Shown in pieces: positions 1 to 8,551 of a stretch of DNA of 32,812 bases; positions within the stretch are counted from its first letter, which is position 1, and each line of letters starts with the position of its first letter. The notes beneath the pieces are model-generated. The model did no database searches. It worked only from the letters and a program-made list of their open reading frames with translations, and had not been told where the DNA came from. Source of the stretch: Streptosporangiaceae bacterium (GTDB taxonomy: Bacteria; Actinomycetota; Actinomycetes; Streptosporangiales; Streptosporangiaceae). The stretch is taken from positions 1 to 32,812 of the forward strand of contig JASHOV010000035.1 in assembly GCA_030038495.1 (NCBI GenBank), read 5' to 3'. The position numbers were made by a program, and so were the translations under genes.

Positions 1-911
1 TCGATCTCGCTATCGCGCAGCGTGCAGTCCGGGCCCACCGACGTAAACGGGCCGATATAGGAGCCGCTGACCTGGCTTCCCGAGCCGATTATGGCAGGAC
101 CCACGATGCGGGACCCGGTGACCGATGCGCCCTCCTCGATCACGACGCGGCCGATCAGCTCGCTCGCGTCGTCGACCTCGCCGCGGCGGGCCGGCTCCGC
201 GCTTTCCAGCACCATCCGGTTGACCTCGAGCATGTCGGTGACGTTGCCTGTGTCCTTCCAGTACCCGGTGATCAGGCTCGAATCCACCCGCTGGCCGGAG
301 TCGATGAGCCACTGGATCGCCTCGGTGATCTCAAGTTCGCCTCGCCAGGAGGGCTTGAGGTGGGCGATCGCCTCGTGCACCGCGGCGGTGAACATGTACA
401 CGCCGACGAGCGCGAGGTCGCTCTTGGGCTGCCTCGGCTTTTCCTCCAGGCCCACCACTCGCCCGTCGGCGTCCAGCTCGGCGACGCCGAACTCGCGCGG
501 GTTGGGGACCTTGGTGAGCATGATCTGGGCGGCAGGCCGCGCGGCCCCGAAGGCGTCCACCAGGCCGGCGATGCCGCCGACGATGAAGTTGTCCCCCAGG
601 TACATCACGAAGTCATCGTCGGCAAGGAAGTCCGCGGCGACCTGCACCGCGTGCGCCAGGCCGAGCGGTGCGGACTGCGGTATATAGGTGGTCTTGATGC
701 CGAACTGGGAGCCGTCGCCTACCGCCGACTCGATCTCGGCCGCGGTGTCGCCGACCACGAGCCCGACGTCGGTGACGCCGACGTCGGCGATGGCCTCCAG
801 CCCGTAGAACAGCACCGGCTTGTTGGCGACAGGGACCAGCTGCTTGGCCGAGGTGTAGGTGATCGGCCGGAGCCTTGTGCCTGCTCCTCCGGCCAGGATC
901 AGTGCTTTCAT
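1..911 (-). CDS. Glucose-1-phosphate thymidylyltransferase, long (LbH) type, partial
   Basis: This enzyme makes an NDP-sugar (typically dTDP-glucose) from glucose 1-phosphate for surface or secondary-metabolite glycans. The ATG is at 911 and the frame stays open to the left edge, so about 303 codons are visible and the C-terminus is missing. The N-terminus reads MKALILAGGAGTRLRPIT, the nucleotide-binding loop of the family, followed by KQLVPVANKPV and a YLGDN metal/nucleotide site near residue 110. The last 60 residues (VIEEGASVTGSRIVGPAII and on) are hexapeptide repeats of a left-handed beta-helix. That marks the long RmlA subfamily (about 355 residues) rather than short RmlA. It lies 55 bases downstream of a sugar-1-phosphate transferase on the same strand, which fits envelope polysaccharide synthesis. 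The exact nucleotide and sugar cannot be read from sequence. Confidence 0.9.
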   Translation of the reverse strand, partial: MKALILAGGAGTRLRPITYTSAKQLVPVANKPVLFYGLEAIADVGVTDVGLVVGDTAAEIESAVGDGSQFGIKTTYIPQSAPLGLAHAVQVAADFLADDDFVMYLGDNFIVGGIAGLVDAFGAARPAAQIMLTKVPNPREFGVAELDADGRVVGLEEKPRQPKSDLALVGVYMFTAAVHEAIAHLKPSWRGELEITEAIQWLIDSGQRVDSSLITGYWKDTGNVTDMLEVNRMVLESAEPARRGEVDDASELIGRVVIEEGASVTGSRIVGPAIIGSGSQVSGSYIGPFTSVGPDCTLRDSEI

Positions 912-923
912 CGCTCCACCCTA
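912..923 (-). promoter_or_regulatory. Probable -10 element for a leaderless transcript
   Basis: On the minus strand TAGGGT (923-918) lies 6 bases before the ATG at 911. TANNNT at this distance would start the transcript at or within a base or two of the ATG. No convincing -35 is seen 16-19 bases further up. This is inferred from spacing only. Confidence 0.4.
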
Positions 924-966
924 CGTTTAGCCGGAGGGCGACCCGGCCAGCCGCCGACCCCACAGG

Positions 967-2517
967 CTAGTAGGCGCCCGAGCCGCCCGAGATAGCGGAC
1001 CAGGTCTTCCACAGGATCTGCAGGTCGAGCATCAGCGACCAGTTCTCGACGTAGCGGACGTCCAGCCGGACGGCCTCGTCCCAGGGCAGGTCCGACCGGC
1101 CGCTCACCTGCCACAGGCCGGTAATGCCCGGCTTAACGGCGAGCCGCCGGCGCATGTGGTGGTGGTAGCGATCGGTCTCCTCGGGTAGTGCGGGCCGCGG
1201 GCCGACGAGCGACATGTCGCCCACCACCACATTGAATAGCTGCGGCAGCTCGTCCAGCGACCAGCGCCGGAGCCAGCCGCCGACCGCGGTAATCCGCGGA
1301 TCCACCCGGATCTTGAACAGCACCCCGGCGGCCTCGTTCTGCCCGGCGAGCCGCTCCTTCTGCGCCTCCGCGTCGGCGGTCATCGTGCGGAACTTGTAGA
1401 TGCGGAACGTGCGCCCGTCCGCACCCACTCGAACCTGGCTGAACAGCACGGGTCCGTTGTCGTGAAGCTTGATCATGATCGCGATCGCCGCCATCAGCGG
1501 GCTAAGCAATGCCAGCGCCGTGACCGCGACCGTCTTGTCGAAGACGACCTTGACCAGGCGCGGGATGCCGGTGAAGTCGGGGTGCTCCATGTGCAGCAGC
1601 GGCAGGCCGGCGGCCGACATTATGCAGGTGCGCGGGCCTGCGATGTCCAGGATCGCCGGGGCCACGCACAGGCTTGTGTCGGTCTTCTCCAGCTCCCACG
1701 CCAGCTCGCGCAGCCGCATGCCGCTGAACTCGGGGCAGGACAGCACGGCGACCGTGTCCGCCCCGAAGTCGCGCGCGACAGCGGCGACCCGGTCCAGCCC
1801 GTTCACCACGGGGATGCCGCAGATCTCTTCGTCCTCGGTCGGCGCCGCCAGGCAGGCGGCAACCACCGCCAGCCCGTGGTGCGGCTCCCGGCGCAACTGC
1901 GTGACCATGTCGGACACGGTGTCCGGATAACCGGCCACGACCACCTTCTGCATGTACGCACCGAGGCCCCGCAGCCGGTGCAGCCGCTTGCGCAGCGCGT
2001 ACCGCGCGGCCAGGTCGAGAACCGTCAGTACCGGGAACGCCACGACCACGTAGCCGCGGGCAAGATCCACCTTCGCCGCGTACGACACGATCGCGACTCC
2101 CGCGGTCAGGACGAGACCCGCGTTCAGCACGCGGCGGAACTCATCGGACCCAACGCCGATGAACCGGCGGTCGTAGCCGTCCAGCAGCGCGACCACCCCC
2201 AGCCAGACCAGCGGGAGCAGGCAGCTCGCGGCCAGGTACAGCCCGGCCGAGCTGAAGTCTCCGAAGCGGACGAAGTAAGCAATCAGGCCCGCCAGCAGCG
2301 CGCACAGGCCGTCGATTGTCATTGCCTTGCGCCGGTAGATAACGGTCCATTCCGAGTGGCTTTGCCCTATTAGCCGGGCCGGAATGGCCCCCGCCCATCG
2401 CCGTGAAACTGCCGAGCCACTGGCCAACGGACGCTCCCCTCCGTCCCCGGCTACCGCACTGGCGTCTCCCCAACGCCCGGGCCGAAACCGGGTCTGCCTA
2501 TGCCTGCACGCCCACAT
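967..2517 (-). CDS. Exopolysaccharide polyprenyl glycosylphosphotransferase (sugar transferase)
   Basis: This membrane enzyme transfers a sugar 1-phosphate from an NDP-sugar to polyprenyl phosphate, the first step of lipid-linked glycan assembly. The 516-residue frame has an N-terminal membrane domain (about residues 60-165), a Rossmann-like CoA-binding-type middle region (about 165-290) and the C-terminal bacterial sugar transferase domain (about 320-516). Visible motifs are VLFSQVRVGADGRTFRIYKFRTM, which carries the conserved KFRTM, then LDELPQLFNV, MSLVGPRP, and KPGITGLWQVSGR. The start is uncertain: ATG 2517 gives 516 residues. ATG 2322 would cut into the conserved W-x-YRR segment before the first helix, so an upstream start is preferred. 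It precedes the nucleotidylyltransferase on the same strand. Confidence 0.92.
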   Translation of the reverse strand: MWACRHRQTRFRPGRWGDASAVAGDGGERPLASGSAVSRRWAGAIPARLIGQSHSEWTVIYRRKAMTIDGLCALLAGLIAYFVRFGDFSSAGLYLAASCLLPLVWLGVVALLDGYDRRFIGVGSDEFRRVLNAGLVLTAGVAIVSYAAKVDLARGYVVVAFPVLTVLDLAARYALRKRLHRLRGLGAYMQKVVVAGYPDTVSDMVTQLRREPHHGLAVVAACLAAPTEDEEICGIPVVNGLDRVAAVARDFGADTVAVLSCPEFSGMRLRELAWELEKTDTSLCVAPAILDIAGPRTCIMSAAGLPLLHMEHPDFTGIPRLVKVVFDKTVAVTALALLSPLMAAIAIMIKLHDNGPVLFSQVRVGADGRTFRIYKFRTMTADAEAQKERLAGQNEAAGVLFKIRVDPRITAVGGWLRRWSLDELPQLFNVVVGDMSLVGPRPALPEETDRYHHHMRRRLAVKPGITGLWQVSGRSDLPWDEAVRLDVRYVENWSLMLDLQILWKTWSAISGGSGAY

Positions 2518-2690
2518 CAGACAAAGGAAAGACGCCCAGCTAAATCGGCAGGTTGACCGTCAATTGCATTCGCGGCGATCAAAGCCCGCACGCATGCGCG
2601 AGTCCGCTCAAAGATGACGGAGCGTAATCGCGAGGTCGCGCTAGCTCGGGCGGCGCAGCCGACGGCGAGACCGGCCAGCCGGGACGACTG

Positions 2691-2714
2691 ACGGCGGGAC
2701 GGCGGGACGGCGGG
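2691..2714. repeat. Three tandem copies of an 8-mer
   Basis: The unit ACGGCGGG occurs three times in perfect tandem, ending 3 bases before the cysN stop codon on the plus-strand map. It therefore sits just downstream of cysN. It is probably a simple replication-slippage repeat with no visible function. Confidence 0.6.
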
Positions 2715-2717
2715 CAG

Positions 2718-4034
2718 CTAGTTGTCGGTGATCATCCCGGCGCCCACGGTGGCGCTCGTGGCCTCGTCGATGAGGATGAGCCCGCCCGTCAGCCGGTTCC
2801 GGCTGTACGGATCGCTGAACAACGGCTGAGTCACCCGCAGCGAGACCCGGCCGATCTCGTTCAGGCCCAGGTGCGTGGCCGCCTCGTCACGGTGCAGCGT
2901 GTTGACGTCCAGGCGATAGTGCAGATCGCGCACGATGGCCTTGGCGGTGCGGGTGGTGTGCTTGACCAGCAGGCGGCTGCCGGGGCTCAGCGGCCTGCCG
3001 TCGACCATCCAGCACACCATCGCCTCGATGTCCTGCGTGCACGACGGCCGGTTGTGCGGCCGGCAGAACATGTCGCCGCGCGAGACATCCAGGTCATCCT
3101 CGAGCAGCAGGGTGACCGACATCGGCGGGAAGGCCTGGGATACCGGGCCCCTGGCCGTGTCGATCCGCCGGATCGTCGTGGTGAGCCCCGAGGGCAGGTG
3201 CATGATCTCGTCGCCCGGCTTCAGCACACCGCCAGCCACCTGCCCGGCGTAGCCGCGATAGTCGTGCAGCTCCGGATCGGTCGCCTGGTGCGGCCGGATG
3301 ACGTACTGGACGGGGAACCTGACGTCGATGAGGTTCCGGTCCGAGGCGATGTGCACGTGCTCGAGGTGGTGCAGCAGAGAGGGTCCGTCGTACCACGGCG
3401 TGTTGACCGAGCGCTGCACCACGTTGTCGCCGTGCAGCGCGGAGATCGGGATGAAGGTCAGGTCGCTGATCTCCAGCTTGGCCGCGAACGCGGTGAACTC
3501 CTCGGCGATCTGGTCGAAGACCTCGGAGTTGTAGTCGACCAGGTCCATCTTGTTGATGGCCAGGACCAGGTGCGGTACGCGCAGCAGCGTCGTGAGGAAG
3601 GCATGCCGGCGGCTTTGCTCGGTCAGCCCGTTGCGCGCGTCCACCAGGACGATCGCCAGATCGGCCGTAGAGGCGCCGGTGACCATGTTGCGGGTGTACT
3701 GAATGTGGCCGGGGGTGTCGGCGATGATGAACTTGCGGCGGGGGGTCGCGAAGTACCGGTACGCCACGTCGATCGTGATGCCCTGCTCCCGCTCGGCCCG
3801 CAGCCCGTCGGTGAGGAGCGCCAGGTTGGTGAACTCCTCGCCTCGTTCCCTGCTGGTGCGCTCGACCGCGGCCAGCTGATCCTCGAAGATCGCCTTGGAG
3901 TCGAACAGCAGCCTGCCGATCAGGGTGCTCTTGCCGTCGTCGACGGACCCGGCAGTGGCCAGGCGCAGGATGTCCATGTGCCTGTTACCGTCCCCAACAT
4001 CGGCCGGCGGCACCTCGGGCTGGTCTGCCGTCAT
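2718..4034 (-). CDS. cysN: Sulfate adenylyltransferase subunit 1 (GTPase)
   Basis: This is the GTPase subunit of ATP sulfurylase. With CysD it converts sulfate and ATP to adenylyl sulfate (APS), using GTP hydrolysis to drive the reaction. It has 438 residues, the usual length for stand-alone CysN. The GTPase motifs are in order: GSVDDGKSTLIGRLL (P-loop, near residues 30-45), REQGITIDVAYRYF (switch I region), ADTPGH (G3) and NKMDLVD (G4). EF-Tu-like beta-barrel domains follow from about residue 245. The protein ends without an APS-kinase (CysC) fusion, and no separate cysC follows. Its ATG overlaps the cysD TGA by one base (TGATG), so translation of the two subunits is probably coupled. Confidence 0.96.
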   Translation of the reverse strand: MTADQPEVPPADVGDGNRHMDILRLATAGSVDDGKSTLIGRLLFDSKAIFEDQLAAVERTSRERGEEFTNLALLTDGLRAEREQGITIDVAYRYFATPRRKFIIADTPGHIQYTRNMVTGASTADLAIVLVDARNGLTEQSRRHAFLTTLLRVPHLVLAINKMDLVDYNSEVFDQIAEEFTAFAAKLEISDLTFIPISALHGDNVVQRSVNTPWYDGPSLLHHLEHVHIASDRNLIDVRFPVQYVIRPHQATDPELHDYRGYAGQVAGGVLKPGDEIMHLPSGLTTTIRRIDTARGPVSQAFPPMSVTLLLEDDLDVSRGDMFCRPHNRPSCTQDIEAMVCWMVDGRPLSPGSRLLVKHTTRTAKAIVRDLHYRLDVNTLHRDEAATHLGLNEIGRVSLRVTQPLFSDPYSRNRLTGGLILIDEATSATVGAGMITDN

Positions 4035-4954
4035 CAGAAGTAGCCTTCCCGCTTGCGATCTTCCATCGCTGCCTCGCTGGCCCGGTCATCGGCGCGCGTC
4101 TGGCCACGCTCGGTGACCCGGGTCACGGAGATCTCGTCGATGACCTCTGCCACGGTAGCTGCCGTCGATTCGACCGCTCCGGTGCACGTCATGTCGCCGA
4201 CAGTCCGGTACCGGACTTTCGCCTCGAAGACCGGCTCGTCCTCGCCCCTGGTCACGAACTCGCTGTCGGCCAGCAGGATGCCGTCCCGCTCGAAAACCGC
4301 CCGCTGGTGGGAGAAGTAGATCGAGGGTATCTCCAGCTGCTCCCTGTCGATGTAATGCCAGACGTCAAGCTCGGTCCAGTTGGACAGCGGGAAGACGCGG
4401 ATGTGCTCACCGCGCCGGATCCTGGTGTTGTACACGTTCCACAGCTCCGGCCGCTGGTTCTTCGGGTCCCACTGGCCGAACTCGTCGCGGAAGGAGAAAA
4501 CTCGCTCCTTGGCCCGCGCCTTCTCCTCGTCCCGGCGCGCGCCGCCGAACACCGCGTCGAACCGGTGGTCGGCGATCGCATCGAGCAGCGTCGTGGTCTG
4601 CAGCCGGTTCCGGCTTGCGAACCTGCCGGTCTCCTCGACCACCCGGCCTGCGTCTATCGATTCCTGCACGGAAGCAACGACCAGCCGGGCTCCGACCTCG
4701 TCCACCCGCCGGTCCCTGAACTCCAGCACCTCGGCGAAGTTGTGTCCGGTGTCCACGTGCATCACGGGGAACGGGATACGGGCCGGGTAGAAGGCCCGTT
4801 CCGCGAGCGCCAGCATCACGATCGAGTCCTTGCCGCCGGAGAACAGCAGCACCGGCCGCTCGAACTCGGCGGCTACCTCGCGCATGATGTGAATCGCTTC
4901 CGCTTCCAGCACGTCTAGCTGTGACAGCAAGTAGTCATTGCGGGACAGGGCCAT
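4034..4954 (-). CDS. cysD: Sulfate adenylyltransferase subunit 2
   Basis: This is the catalytic ATP-pyrophosphatase-type subunit of ATP sulfurylase and partner of CysN. The start is ATG 4954 (MALSRNDYLLSQLDVLEAEA), giving 306 residues, the normal family length. The longer open frame to 5188 runs into cysQ and is not needed. Motifs: LLFSGGKDSIVML (PP-loop SGGKDS near residue 38), HVDTGHNFAEVLEFRD, VFGGARRDEEKARAKERVFSF, and WTELDVWHYI. The ATG shares its A with the cysQ TGA (TGATG). The stop overlaps the cysN ATG in the same way, so the three genes form one translationally coupled operon. Confidence 0.97.
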   Translation of the reverse strand: MALSRNDYLLSQLDVLEAEAIHIMREVAAEFERPVLLFSGGKDSIVMLALAERAFYPARIPFPVMHVDTGHNFAEVLEFRDRRVDEVGARLVVASVQESIDAGRVVEETGRFASRNRLQTTTLLDAIADHRFDAVFGGARRDEEKARAKERVFSFRDEFGQWDPKNQRPELWNVYNTRIRRGEHIRVFPLSNWTELDVWHYIDREQLEIPSIYFSHQRAVFERDGILLADSEFVTRGEDEPVFEAKVRYRTVGDMTCTGAVESTAATVAEVIDEISVTRVTERGQTRADDRASEAAMEDRKREGYF

Positions 4955-5823
4955 CAGAGCTCCGAGTCGGTGGGCAGCGGACTTCCAGCCTGCGCTGGCC
5001 GGCCTGCGCCGGTCGCCGCCCGCACGCCGGCGATCGCAGCGAGCAGGACGGGCGCCAACCCGGCCGGGCTGATCAGGATATCCGGTACTGAGGGGTCGGA
5101 CTGGTTGTAGCGCAGCGGTGAGCCGTCGATGCGCGAGGCGTGCAGGCCGGCTGCCCTGGCCACGGCCACGGGCGCAGCCGAGTCCCATTCGTACTGGCCG
5201 CCGCTGTGGACATAGGCGTCGGCCTCCCCGGTGATCACCGCGGCGGCCTTCGCCCCGGCCGAGCCCATGGGCACGAGCTCCGCGCCCAGGTGCTCGGCCA
5301 GGCGATGCACGAACTCCGGCGGGCGAGACCTGCTGACCAGCAGCCGAATGGTGCGGCCATCGATTCCGGCGGCCCAGTCGCCGGTCCTGGTCGTCTCGCG
5401 AGCCTGCCGCGGCGCCGCGGTGCTGAGCACCTTGCCCTGAGCCGGGAGGGCCACCGCGCCGGCCGTCAGCTCACCGCGCTGCCAGAGCGCCACATGGACG
5501 GCCCAGTCGGCCCGCCCGTGCTCGCCGAATTCCCTGGTGCCGTCGAGCGGATCCACGATCCAGACCCGGTCGGCCGCAAGCCGGGCCGGGTCGTCCGCGC
5601 CCTCTTCGGACAGGACCGCGTCGGCCGGACGCAACCGCTGCAGCTCGGCGACGAGGAACTCGTGTGACTGGCGGTCCCCCGCGTGCCTCAGCTCGGCGGG
5701 GTCGCCCGAGCCGGCCGACCAGCCCGCCCGCAGCGCCAGCAGTCGCTCACCCGCGGCCGCGGCGAGATCACGGGCCACGGTGTCGTCAGATACCGGGTCG
5801 TCTGACGCGGAGTGGTCCGCCAC
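4954..5823 (-). CDS. cysQ: 3'(2'),5'-bisphosphate nucleotidase, CysQ family
   Basis: This is a member of the inositol-monophosphatase superfamily that removes the 3'-phosphate from PAP or PAPS and so relieves product build-up during sulfate assimilation. From GTG 5823 it is 289 residues. The metal-binding motif WIVDPLDGTREF lies near residue 90 and is preceded by LSEEGADD. The C-terminal metal motif is YEWDSAAPVAVARAAG near residue 213. No ATG lies between the GTG and the upstream in-frame stop, which supports the GTG start. It is the first gene of the cysQ-cysD-cysN operon. Closely related phosphatases act on inositol phosphate or fructose 1,6-bisphosphate; the operon makes PAP(S) the likely substrate. 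Confidence 0.9.
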   Translation of the reverse strand: MADHSASDDPVSDDTVARDLAAAAGERLLALRAGWSAGSGDPAELRHAGDRQSHEFLVAELQRLRPADAVLSEEGADDPARLAADRVWIVDPLDGTREFGEHGRADWAVHVALWQRGELTAGAVALPAQGKVLSTAAPRQARETTRTGDWAAGIDGRTIRLLVSRSRPPEFVHRLAEHLGAELVPMGSAGAKAAAVITGEADAYVHSGGQYEWDSAAPVAVARAAGLHASRIDGSPLRYNQSDPSVPDILISPAGLAPVLLAAIAGVRAATGAGRPAQAGSPLPTDSEL

Positions 5824-5927
5824 GGTGCCGCGGCCGGACCCGAGGCCGTCTGATGCGGGGCCGCCCGTTCCCGGACTATCGGACGCAGTACTCAGCGGTG
5901 GCTCCCCAGATCAGTTACGGCCAAGCC

Positions 5928-5961
5928 TATTATCTTGGTCATAATACTATCTATTAGTCAA
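5928..5961. promoter_or_regulatory. AT-rich inverted repeat upstream of cysQ, candidate operator/promoter
   Basis: An AT-rich patch stands out in GC-rich DNA about 105 bases before the cysQ GTG. TATTAT (5928-5933) and ATAATA (5941-5946) form an inverted repeat with a 7-base spacer. A minus-strand TTGACT lies at 5961-5956. No -35/-10 pair with normal spacing can be fixed, so an operator is about as likely as a core promoter. It could be the control site of the sulfate operon. Confidence 0.4.
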
Positions 5962-6022
5962 AGCGCCCATTCCGCAGTTGCACACCCGGCCATCAGGCCT
6001 CCTTGTCCGGCACCGACCGCGG

Positions 6023-6592
6023 TCAGTGAAAGTCATTCTGCGCCGCGGCCAGGCCGCGGCTGAGCAGCGCCTCCAGTGCATCGGCGGACCGGCCGAGCAG
6101 TTCGGGCAGCTCGGCCCGTTCGGCCGCCGTGAAGTCGCGGAGTACGTAGTCGGCGGGATCCATCCGGCCCGGCGGCCGGCCGATGCCGATTCGCACCCGG
6201 TAATAGTCCCTGGTCCGGAGCGCGGACGTGATCGACCGCAGGCCGTTGTGGCCGTTGTCACCGCCCCCCAGCTTGAGCCTGACGGTGCCGAACGGCAGGT
6301 CAAGCTCGTCATGGATGACCACGATCCGGTCGACAGGGATCTTGTAGAACGCGCGCAGTGCCGCGACCGGGCCGCCGGAGGCATTCATGAAGCTCAGCGG
6401 CTTGGCCACGATGACGCGCACGCCGGCGAACGTGCCCGCGCCAGCCATCGCTCGCGACCGGTCCCGCTTGAGGTTCGTGCCGATGGCTGCGGCCAGCGCG
6501 TCGCAGCTCATGTACCCGATGTTGTGGCGATTCCCGGCGTACTGCGGACCCGGGTTTCCCAGGCCTATTACCAGCCACCGCTCGTCGGGCAT
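6023..6592 (-). CDS. pth: Peptidyl-tRNA hydrolase
   Basis: Pth releases tRNA from prematurely dropped peptidyl-tRNA. The start ATG 6592 (MPDERWLVIGLGNPGPQY) gives 189 residues, typical for the family; a frame extension to 6667 adds unconserved sequence. Active-site motifs are present: GLGNPGPQYAGNRHNIGY (with the catalytic His of RHNIG), FMNASGGPV, HDELDLPFG, and GGGDNGHNGLRSI. The last is usually GGGHNGHNG, so one His is Asp here. It is the last gene of the glmU-prs-rplY-pth run and lies about 107 bases after rplY. Confidence 0.96.
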   Translation of the reverse strand: MPDERWLVIGLGNPGPQYAGNRHNIGYMSCDALAAAIGTNLKRDRSRAMAGAGTFAGVRVIVAKPLSFMNASGGPVAALRAFYKIPVDRIVVIHDELDLPFGTVRLKLGGGDNGHNGLRSITSALRTRDYYRVRIGIGRPPGRMDPADYVLRDFTAAERAELPELLGRSADALEALLSRGLAAAQNDFH

Positions 6593-6699
6593 CGTCGGCT
6601 CATCCCGTGCTTGCCTGGCCGGGACCGTGCCACGGTGCCCGGCCAGCCGGCGCCAGCCAGCCAGCATCGGAAGATCCGGAGCCGGCCAGGCTCGCTAGA

Positions 6700-7380
6700 T
6701 CAGGCCGATCCCTCGGCCGGGGCCGCTGCCTCCGCCGGGGCACGCTCGCCCGCTTCCTCGGCTACGGCAGCAGGCGCGCCTTCCGCGGCGGCCTCGGCCG
6801 CGGGGGCCTCCTCGCCCAGCTCGGCCTCGAACTGCTCGGCGGTCGGCGCCGCGATCACGTGCAGCACGAGAGCTTCGGGCTCCTCCGCGAGCGTCACGCC
6901 GGCCGGCAGCTGCAGGTCGCCGGCGTGCACGGCCGCGCCGACCTCCATGCCCTCGATGCTGACCTCGATCGACGGCGGAATATTGGTCGCCTCGGCCTCG
7001 ACGGAGAGCTGCACCAGCTGCTGGTCGAGCAGGCCATCGGGAGCGATCTCGCCGGTGAGGGCGATCGGCACGTCGACCGTGACCTTCTCGCCGCGCCGGA
7101 CCACAAGCAGGTCCACGTGCTCGACCCAGCCCTTGATCGGGTGGCGCTGCACTGCCTTCGGCAGGGCCAGCTGCACGCCGCCGGGCAGACCGTCCAGCCT
7201 GATCAGCACGTTCGCGGTGCGCATGGCCATCAGCACCTCGTGGCCGGGGAGCGTCAGGTGCGTGGGCTCGCTGTGGTGCCCGTACAGCACGGCGGGAACC
7301 TTGCCCGCCTGCCTGATCCGGCGGGATGGTCCCTTTCCGAACTCGGTGCGCGGCTCGGCGGCAATACGTACCTCGGGCAC
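6700..7380 (-). CDS. rplY: 50S ribosomal protein L25/general stress protein Ctc
   Basis: This 5S-rRNA-binding ribosomal protein is of the long CTC type. From GTG 7380 it has 226 residues. The L25 domain (about residues 1-93) begins MPEVRIAAEPRTEFGKGPSR and contains GKVPAVLYGH. The TL5-type beta domain follows (about 94-185). The last 40 residues are an acidic Ala/Glu/Pro-rich tail, as is usual in actinobacterial L25. The start is fixed by a strong AAGGAG ribosome-binding site (7393-7388) 7 bases before the GTG. It lies between prs and pth on the same strand, a conserved actinobacterial order. Confidence 0.96.
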   Translation of the reverse strand: MPEVRIAAEPRTEFGKGPSRRIRQAGKVPAVLYGHHSEPTHLTLPGHEVLMAMRTANVLIRLDGLPGGVQLALPKAVQRHPIKGWVEHVDLLVVRRGEKVTVDVPIALTGEIAPDGLLDQQLVQLSVEAEATNIPPSIEVSIEGMEVGAAVHAGDLQLPAGVTLAEEPEALVLHVIAAPTAEQFEAELGEEAPAAEAAAEGAPAAVAEEAGERAPAEAAAPAEGSA

Positions 7381-7387
7381 TGTGGGG

Positions 7388-7393
7388 CTCCTT
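7388..7393 (-). promoter_or_regulatory. Ribosome-binding site of rplY
   Basis: AAGGAG on the minus strand, 7 bases before GTG 7380, decides the non-ATG start of rplY. Confidence 0.75.
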
Positions 7394-7525
7394 GCGATGA
7401 CAGAAATTCCTGCGCAGTCTACCCGCCCTGGCTGCCTGGCCGGATATCAGGCGCCAGTATTGGCCCAGGCGGACGACCCCGGCGAGACGACCCCCCACCC
7501 TCCGCAGCTTGATCTTGAACTGGTG

Positions 7526-8548
7526 TCAGATCTTCCTGGCGAGTTCCTCGGCCGGGACGCGGGCGGTGCCACCCGCGGGCGAGTCGAACAGGCTGGTGAC
7601 CGACCCGTCGCTGAACACCTCGCTGATCGCACGGGCGATCAGCGGCGCGATGGACAAGACCGTCAGCTTGTCGAACCGCTTCTCGTTCGAGATCGGCAGG
7701 GTGTTGGTCACGATGACCTCGCTGACCCGCGAGTTCTTCAGCAGGTCGACCGCCGGGCCGGAAAGCACCGCGTGGGTCGCGGTCACGATCACCTGCGCCG
7801 CGCCCTGCTCGAAGAGCGTTTCCGCCGCCTTCACGATGGTCTGGCCGGTGTCGATCATGTCGTCGACCACGATGCAGGTGCGACCCGCGACCTGACCGAC
7901 GACCTCGAGCACCCTCGCCTGGTTGGCGATGTCGGGATCGCGGCGCTTGTGGATGATCGCCAGCGGGCAGCCCAGCCTGTCCGTCCAGCGCTCGCAGATA
8001 CGGACCCGGCCCGCGTCGGGCGCGACGACGGTCACGGTCGACAGGTCGAGCTTGTTCTCCAGGTACGCCGCCAGGATGGGCTCGGCCAGCAGATGGTCGA
8101 CCGGGCCGTCGAAGAAGCCCTGGATCTGCGCCGTGTGCAGGTCGACGGCCATCAGCCGGTCCGCGCCTGCGGTCAGGAACAGGTCGGCCATCAGCCGGGC
8201 CGAGATGGGCTCTCGGCCGCGGCTCTTCTTGTCCTGCCTGGCGTAGCCGAAGAACGGCGCCACCACGGTGATCCGCTTGGCCGACGCGCGCTTGAGCGCG
8301 TCCACCATGATCAGCTGCTCCATGATCCACTGGTTGATCGGCGCGGTGTGGCTCTGGAGCACGAATGCGTCCGACCCGCGCACCGACTCAAGGAACCGCA
8401 CGAAGATCTCGCCGTTCGCGAAGTCGTACGCCCTGGTCGGCGTCGGCTCGATGCCGAGGCACCCCGCGATTTCCTGGCCAAGCTCGGGGTAGCCGCGGCC
8501 AGAAAAGAGCATCAGCTTCTTCTCCGACGGGCCGGTCATGCCGCTCAC
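7526..8548 (-). CDS. prs: Ribose-phosphate pyrophosphokinase (PRPP synthetase)
   Basis: This enzyme makes PRPP from ribose 5-phosphate and ATP for nucleotide, His and Trp synthesis. It is 340 residues from GTG 8548; an ATG three codons in is the alternative. GAGGAG upstream (about 8563-8558) favours the GTG. Family motifs are clear: RAYDFANGEIFVR, GYARQDKKSRGREPISARL (ATP/flexible loop), DLHTAQIQGFF, and the PRPP-binding loop VVDDMIDTGQT. Class I PRPP synthetase is the best call. The start lies 3 bases after the glmU stop (TGAACAGTG), so its ribosome-binding site is inside the last codons of glmU. Confidence 0.97.
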   Translation of the reverse strand: MSGMTGPSEKKLMLFSGRGYPELGQEIAGCLGIEPTPTRAYDFANGEIFVRFLESVRGSDAFVLQSHTAPINQWIMEQLIMVDALKRASAKRITVVAPFFGYARQDKKSRGREPISARLMADLFLTAGADRLMAVDLHTAQIQGFFDGPVDHLLAEPILAAYLENKLDLSTVTVVAPDAGRVRICERWTDRLGCPLAIIHKRRDPDIANQARVLEVVGQVAGRTCIVVDDMIDTGQTIVKAAETLFEQGAAQVIVTATHAVLSGPAVDLLKNSRVSEVIVTNTLPISNEKRFDKLTVLSIAPLIARAISEVFSDGSVTSLFDSPAGGTARVPAEELARKI

Positions 8549-8551
8549 TGT

